A program made the translations under genes and the position numbers. DNA of 64,000 bases, from NCBI GenBank assembly GCA_964538455.1, contig CAZIDZ010000008.1, forward strand, positions 31,598 through 95,597. The letters run 5' to 3'. This DNA is from JAZDLX01 sp964538455 (GTDB lineage Bacteria; Electryoneota; Electryoneia; Electryoneales; Electryoneaceae). This document shows positions 61,109 through 64,000 of the stretch, in pieces (position 1 is the first letter of the stretch; each line of letters opens with the position of its first letter). Below the pieces are notes generated by a model. The model ran no database searches. It was not told where the DNA came from and worked only from the letters and a program-made list of their open reading frames with translations.

Positions 61109-61645
61109 CTACCCTCCCGCTTCCAGGTTGAACTCGGGAAAGTCGAAAAAATAACCGCTCCCCGACAGCGCATCGATTTCGGCGCGGACGATCGCGAGGT
61201 GGCCCCTCTCAATCTCGAGGAATCGAGCGAACATCTGCTGCGCCTCCGCCTCGAGCTGCTCGACCATACTCGCGTAGAATTCGCTCACCTCAGTCTCGAC
61301 AACCTCGGCTTTTTTCAGCATCTCGATTTCCTGACCGCGCGCATCTCCATCGAGCTTCGCCGAGAGGTCCCTGGCGAGTTCATTGATCTTATCCTGCGGC
61401 GGAATCACCGTCTTCAGCCTCTCGGGCGTGATCTTGCCCGTTCCGCGCCACTCCTCGAGACGGCTCTGCAGATAATCCAGATGCCCCTGCTCCTCGGACG
61501 CAAGGAGTTTGAAGACCCGTTCGCCCGTTGCGTCCGACGAGACTTTCGCAGCATCCTGGTAGGTGTTGCGGACACGCGTTTCGAATGCGATCGCCGTGGT
61601 GATCGCCTCCTCCACGCCGCTGACGATCTTGTTGCCGGCGCCCAT
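61109..61645 (-). CDS. Ferritin-like diiron protein, second copy
   Basis: This 178-residue helical protein has paired diiron motifs: AIAFETRVRNTYQDAA with SEEQGHLDYLQSRL, and EVVETEVSEFYASMVEQL with FLEIERGHLAIVRAEI. It resembles its downstream neighbour in layout but is clearly divergent. Lacks rubredoxin cysteines. Same strand and 82 bases upstream of the other ferritin-like gene, so probably co-transcribed. Peroxide or iron handling is inferred. Confidence 0.85.
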   Translation of the reverse strand: MGAGNKIVSGVEEAITTAIAFETRVRNTYQDAAKVSSDATGERVFKLLASEEQGHLDYLQSRLEEWRGTGKITPERLKTVIPPQDKINELARDLSAKLDGDARGQEIEMLKKAEVVETEVSEFYASMVEQLEAEAQQMFARFLEIERGHLAIVRAEIDALSGSGYFFDFPEFNLEAGG

Positions 61646-61785
61646 CGGGATCCTCCTCTTGATTGTGAGTGAACGAACATTTACCCAACTCCCCTCGCCC
61701 GGTACGATACAATAGACGAGCGGTCGGCGGAACGCAAGCGCAGCCTCCCGGATGTTGACCCGTCCCCGCCACCGGTAGAGTTAAG

Positions 61786-62169
61786 TCACAACTCCCGACG
61801 ATACTCCTTGAAAGCGGCGCGGGCATCGGATACCGCTTTCAACAGTTCGGCCTCGCGCTCGTCCCAGGCCTCAAGCCAACCGTCCCTCTCCAAAACACCC
61901 TGCAGTTCACGGCAGAGGCGGAGTACGACTTCCGCGCCCAACGTTCCCGCCGAGCCACCGAGACTGTGAACCGCGTTCTTCAGCTCGTCGCGATCTCCGG
62001 TGCTGCGCGCCTCCCGCATTCTCTTCAGGTACACCTCCTCGCCACGCAGGTACGCGTCAATGATCTGCCGGACGCTCTCTTTGCCCGAAGGTCCGAACAG
62101 TTCACGCAGCTCGTCCAGGACACTGCGATCCAAGGGGACGTCGGATGTGTTATGATTTTGAGATTTCAC
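61786..62169 (-). CDS. Stand-alone Hpt (histidine phosphotransfer) domain protein
   Basis: This 127-residue helical protein starts at GTG 62169 after AGAGGTAAC. The phosphotransfer motif is in NAVHSLGGSAGTLGA, with His at about residue 67; Gly replaces the usual Lys after HSL. The rest follows the four-helix Hpt fold (LDELRELFGPSGKESVRQIIDAYL before it, LCRELQGVLERDG after it). It should relay phosphate between a hybrid kinase and a response regulator. Neither is next to it; its place among ferritin genes is unexplained. Confidence 0.85.
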   Translation of the reverse strand: MKSQNHNTSDVPLDRSVLDELRELFGPSGKESVRQIIDAYLRGEEVYLKRMREARSTGDRDELKNAVHSLGGSAGTLGAEVVLRLCRELQGVLERDGWLEAWDEREAELLKAVSDARAAFKEYRREL

Positions 62170-62270
62170 ATGTTACCTCTGTCTAATCATTGCGGTTCCG
62201 GTCCGGACAAAATCTAAAACCGTTCGCGGCATGAATGCCATGGCTAAAGTATAATCCCATAAAACACCAA

Positions 62271-62291
62271 ACCCCGCCTGAGCGGCGGGGT
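62271..62291 (-). terminator. Terminator of the ferritin gene
   Basis: On the minus strand the stem ACCCCGCC/GGCGGGGT with a five-base loop is followed by TTGGTGTTTTA, about 34 bases after the stop codon. Confidence 0.8.
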
Positions 62292-62324
62292 ATCTCCGGC
62301 ATCGTCCAGTCCGCGCGACAAGAT

Positions 62325-62819
62325 CTATTCCGCGGGACGGTTGCCGAGCTCGCTGTCGAGGAAGTAAAGCCCCGGACGGAAATCTCCGATCTGCTCCAGG
62401 CGCTGGATCACCCGATCCACCGAAGACTCCTCCTCAACCTGCTCATCCACGAACCACTTGAGGAAACTCACCGTGGCGTGGTCCTTCTCCTCCTGCGCCT
62501 GATCGACGAGCTTGTGAATCCGGCCGGTAACCGTCTTCTCATGCTTCAAAGCCGTCTTGAAGGCCGCCAGCGGGCTGTCATACTTCACGGCGGGTTTGTC
62601 GAGGGCACCGTATTCCGCTTGCGCGAGACGCTCCTCGACGTACGCCTTGAACTTCATCCCGTGCGCCCATTCCTCCTGCGCCTGCTTCGACATCCAGGAA
62701 GCCATGCCGTTCAGGTTCTGCTGGGAGAAATAGGAAGCCATGCCGAGATAGATGTATGACGAGTTGAGTTCAAACGTCATCTGCTCGTTGAGTGCCTTAT
62801 GCATCTTCTTGCTAAGCAT
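62325..62819 (-). CDS. ftnA: Bacterial non-heme ferritin
   Basis: This 164-residue protein has the FtnA pattern: ferroxidase residues in NEQMTFELNSSYIYLGM (Glu17 region), QAQEEWAHGMKF with Glu and His, and QAQEEKDHATVSFLKWFVDEQVEEE, including the third-site glutamates. Twenty-four subunits should form an iron-storage shell. Ribosome site GGAACACGGAG precedes the ATG. The Fur-family regulator gene lies upstream on the same strand, which suggests iron- or peroxide-dependent control. Confidence 0.95.
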   Translation of the reverse strand: MLSKKMHKALNEQMTFELNSSYIYLGMASYFSQQNLNGMASWMSKQAQEEWAHGMKFKAYVEERLAQAEYGALDKPAVKYDSPLAAFKTALKHEKTVTGRIHKLVDQAQEEKDHATVSFLKWFVDEQVEEESSVDRVIQRLEQIGDFRPGLYFLDSELGNRPAE

Positions 62820-62931
62820 CTCCGTGTTCCTTTCTGCGTTGCTGTATCGATGGTAGTGGTGTTCTATCGTCTACGAACGAGCGCGAATCTATGTCGTTAC
62901 GCACGTTCGATAGGGTTCCGTTCCGTTCAGT

Positions 62932-63354
62932 TCAGGCGCCGCCCGTTTTTTCTGCGGCTTTCTGCTGCTTTCGGCAGCGAGCGCACAATCCTTCGAACTC
63001 AAGACGCATCGTCACTGCGCCGTAGGCCCCGGTTTTCGCGACCAGCGCCCCGAGGTTCGGGACCTTGTCGAGTTTCACGTCGTCTACTCGGCCGCAGTTG
63101 ACACAGCGCACGTGATAATGAGAGCTCAAATCGCCGTCGAAACGACGCGGGCGGCCGGGAATATCGATGACACGGATACGGCCGTCCTCGACCAACCGCT
63201 CTAGGTTTCGATACACCGTGGCGAGGCTGACGCGCGGCAACTTGACGCGCAGACGGCTATGCAGCTCATCCGCGGTCGGGTGATCGTGCGTCGCCTTCAA
63301 TTCATCCAGCAACGCGGACCGCTGGCGTGTCATCCGTGTCTCTCCCCGTGTCAT
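62932..63354 (-). CDS. Fur-family regulator (Fur or PerR type)
   Basis: This 140-residue protein has a winged helix: MTRQRSALLDELKATHDHPTADELHSRLR and SLATVYRNLERLVEDGRI, the recognition helix. The metal region has HYHVRCVNCGRVDDV and a second Cys pair in CARCRKQQ, which together form the structural zinc site. The wing reads RRFDGDLSSHYH, with Asp and His in the regulatory site region. A Fur or PerR role cannot be decided by eye; context with SOD, peroxiredoxin and ferritins fits PerR-like peroxide sensing. Start at ATG 63354 (GGAGG upstream) or 63333. Confidence 0.93.
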   Translation of the reverse strand: MTRGETRMTRQRSALLDELKATHDHPTADELHSRLRVKLPRVSLATVYRNLERLVEDGRIRVIDIPGRPRRFDGDLSSHYHVRCVNCGRVDDVKLDKVPNLGALVAKTGAYGAVTMRLEFEGLCARCRKQQKAAEKTGGA

Positions 63355-63407
63355 GGCGGGGCCCTCCGCTATTCCTGTTTCCTGCCGGTTCCCGTTAGCC
63401 AGCTAAA

Positions 63408-63436
63408 CAATAATAGGAATCATTTGCAATAATAAC
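63408..63436. promoter_or_regulatory. Candidate Fur/PerR box upstream of the Fur-family gene
   Basis: An AT-rich stretch on the minus strand reads GTTATTATTGCAAATGATTC followed by CTATTATTG. Its centre, AATGATTCCTATTATT, matches about 12 of 19 positions of the classic Fur consensus. It lies 55-80 bases before the start, where autoregulation would be expected. Weak evidence. Confidence 0.35.
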
Positions 63437-63589
63437 CGAATTTCAGGCGACAAGCAAGTGCGGGATTAAAAGAGACTCTCCTGAGAGAACGTAGGGAGTG
63501 AGAGAGAAGCGTTGCGATTTTTCAGGGGGAATGCAGGATTGTCGCCTAATTGCCCGGACGATAGCAGAAACCCGTCCCGAAGCTTCCGG

Positions 63590-63835
63590 ACGGCCGGGCC
63601 ACCCATTCAAATCCCCTGCCGTGTCATCCTCGCGAAGGCGGGGATCCATTATCTCTAAGAATTAGAATACACCCTGTTTGCAAGCAAACAGGGGCAAATG
63701 CCTATTATTGTCATTGCGAGGAACGAAGTGACGAAGCAATCTCGAAGTCTCTAAAGCGATTAGGAGAAACCCGGCCAGCTCGCCTCCGCAGTGAGGAATA
63801 TGTCGAAGCAGTCGAGCGAGCTGGCCGGGCCACCC
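63590..63835. repeat. Cluster of dispersed intergenic repeats
   Basis: In order: a GGCCGGGCCACCC piece (about 63591-63604); the 38-bp palindrome copy 2 at 63659-63696, matching 18277-18314 at 36 of 38 bases; a TGTCATTGCGAGGAACGAAG-type unit at 63709-63743; and a hairpin with GGCCAGCTCGC/GCGAGCTGGCC arms between about 63773 and 63821, ending GGGCCACCC. These fill the gap between the Fur-family gene and the next gene. No coding sequence was seen. Confidence 0.65.
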
Positions 63836-63935
63836 GAACAGCTATTCAATTTCCCGGAGAAGCCTCCCCGGACTATGGGCCTACGGTAGAGTCAGCGTTT
63901 TTGCAGGACCGACAGGCATCTCCGAACCGGCGGCA

Positions 63936-64000
63936 TCAGAGTTTTTTCAACGCCTGGTTGAGGTCGTCCATGATATCTCGGGAATCCTCGATGCCCACGG
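63936..64000 (-). CDS. Cys/Met-metabolism PLP-dependent enzyme, C-terminal end only
   Basis: The last 21 codons on the minus strand read VGIEDSRDIMDDLNQALKKL and stop at 63936. (S)VGIED..DI..DL.QAL is the usual C-terminus of the cystathionine gamma-synthase / O-acetylhomoserine sulfhydrylase / methionine gamma-lyase family. The rest lies beyond the right edge, so the substrate cannot be told. Confidence 0.6.
   Translation of the reverse strand, partial: VGIEDSRDIMDDLNQALKKL

Overview
The window looks like one contig of an uncultivated bacterium of the FCB group (Fibrobacterota/Chlorobiota/Bacteroidota and relatives). Four large secreted proteins end in the type IX secretion (T9SS) sorting domain with its YPNPFN-type motif. 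A PorV/PorQ-like barrel is present, and there are many lipoproteins. A dipeptidyl peptidase III has the five-residue HExxH zinc motif that I recall from Caldithrix. A run of exactly 100 Ns shows that this is scaffolded sequence. Genes are moderately GC-rich. The gaps between them carry many palindromic repeats.

Layout. 0-5 kb, minus strand: HIT protein, AmrS-like radical SAM enzyme, DNRLRE-type lipoprotein, PorV-like barrel and a TPR lipoprotein. 5-18 kb: nested palindromes, a BNR-propeller lipoprotein, a T9SS subtilase, an EF-G-like GTPase broken by the N gap, and two T9SS beta-helix proteins. 18-27 kb: UvrA, a kinase with a degenerate receiver, a CitD-CitE fusion, GNAT, DUF1697, a small membrane protein and a decayed gene. 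27-34 kb: a T9SS beta-helix protein, tRNA-Asn, MprF, DUF1003 and an HD-GYP protein. 34-39 kb: a respiratory operon of Rieske protein, cytochrome b and an 18-heme cytochrome c made of two nine-heme halves. 39-43 kb: aldo/keto reductase, monofunctional transglycosylase, RNA uracil methyltransferase and a small conserved protein.

43-52 kb is one minus-strand operon: adaptor, two ATPases, FtsX-type permease, then an NtrC-like regulator and NtrY-like kinase. A -24/-12 promoter and an upstream palindrome precede it, which suggests sigma-54 autoregulation. 52-57.7 kb: M49 peptidase, a hypothetical protein, a lipoprotein and a RadC protein with a methyltransferase-like N-terminal domain.

57.8-63.4 kb is an oxidative-stress and iron island: two Fe/Mn superoxide dismutases, a peroxiredoxin, two ferritin-like proteins, an Hpt protein, a ferritin and a Fur-family regulator. 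The standout is the peroxiredoxin. Its peroxidatic Cys codon is an in-frame TGA, the reading frame continues into a complete AhpC-type C-terminus, and a perfect stem with a GGTC loop begins 10 bases after the TGA, as expected of a bacterial SECIS. I read it as a selenocysteine peroxiredoxin. The selenocysteine machinery is not in this window. The window ends in the 3' end of a Cys/Met-metabolism PLP enzyme.
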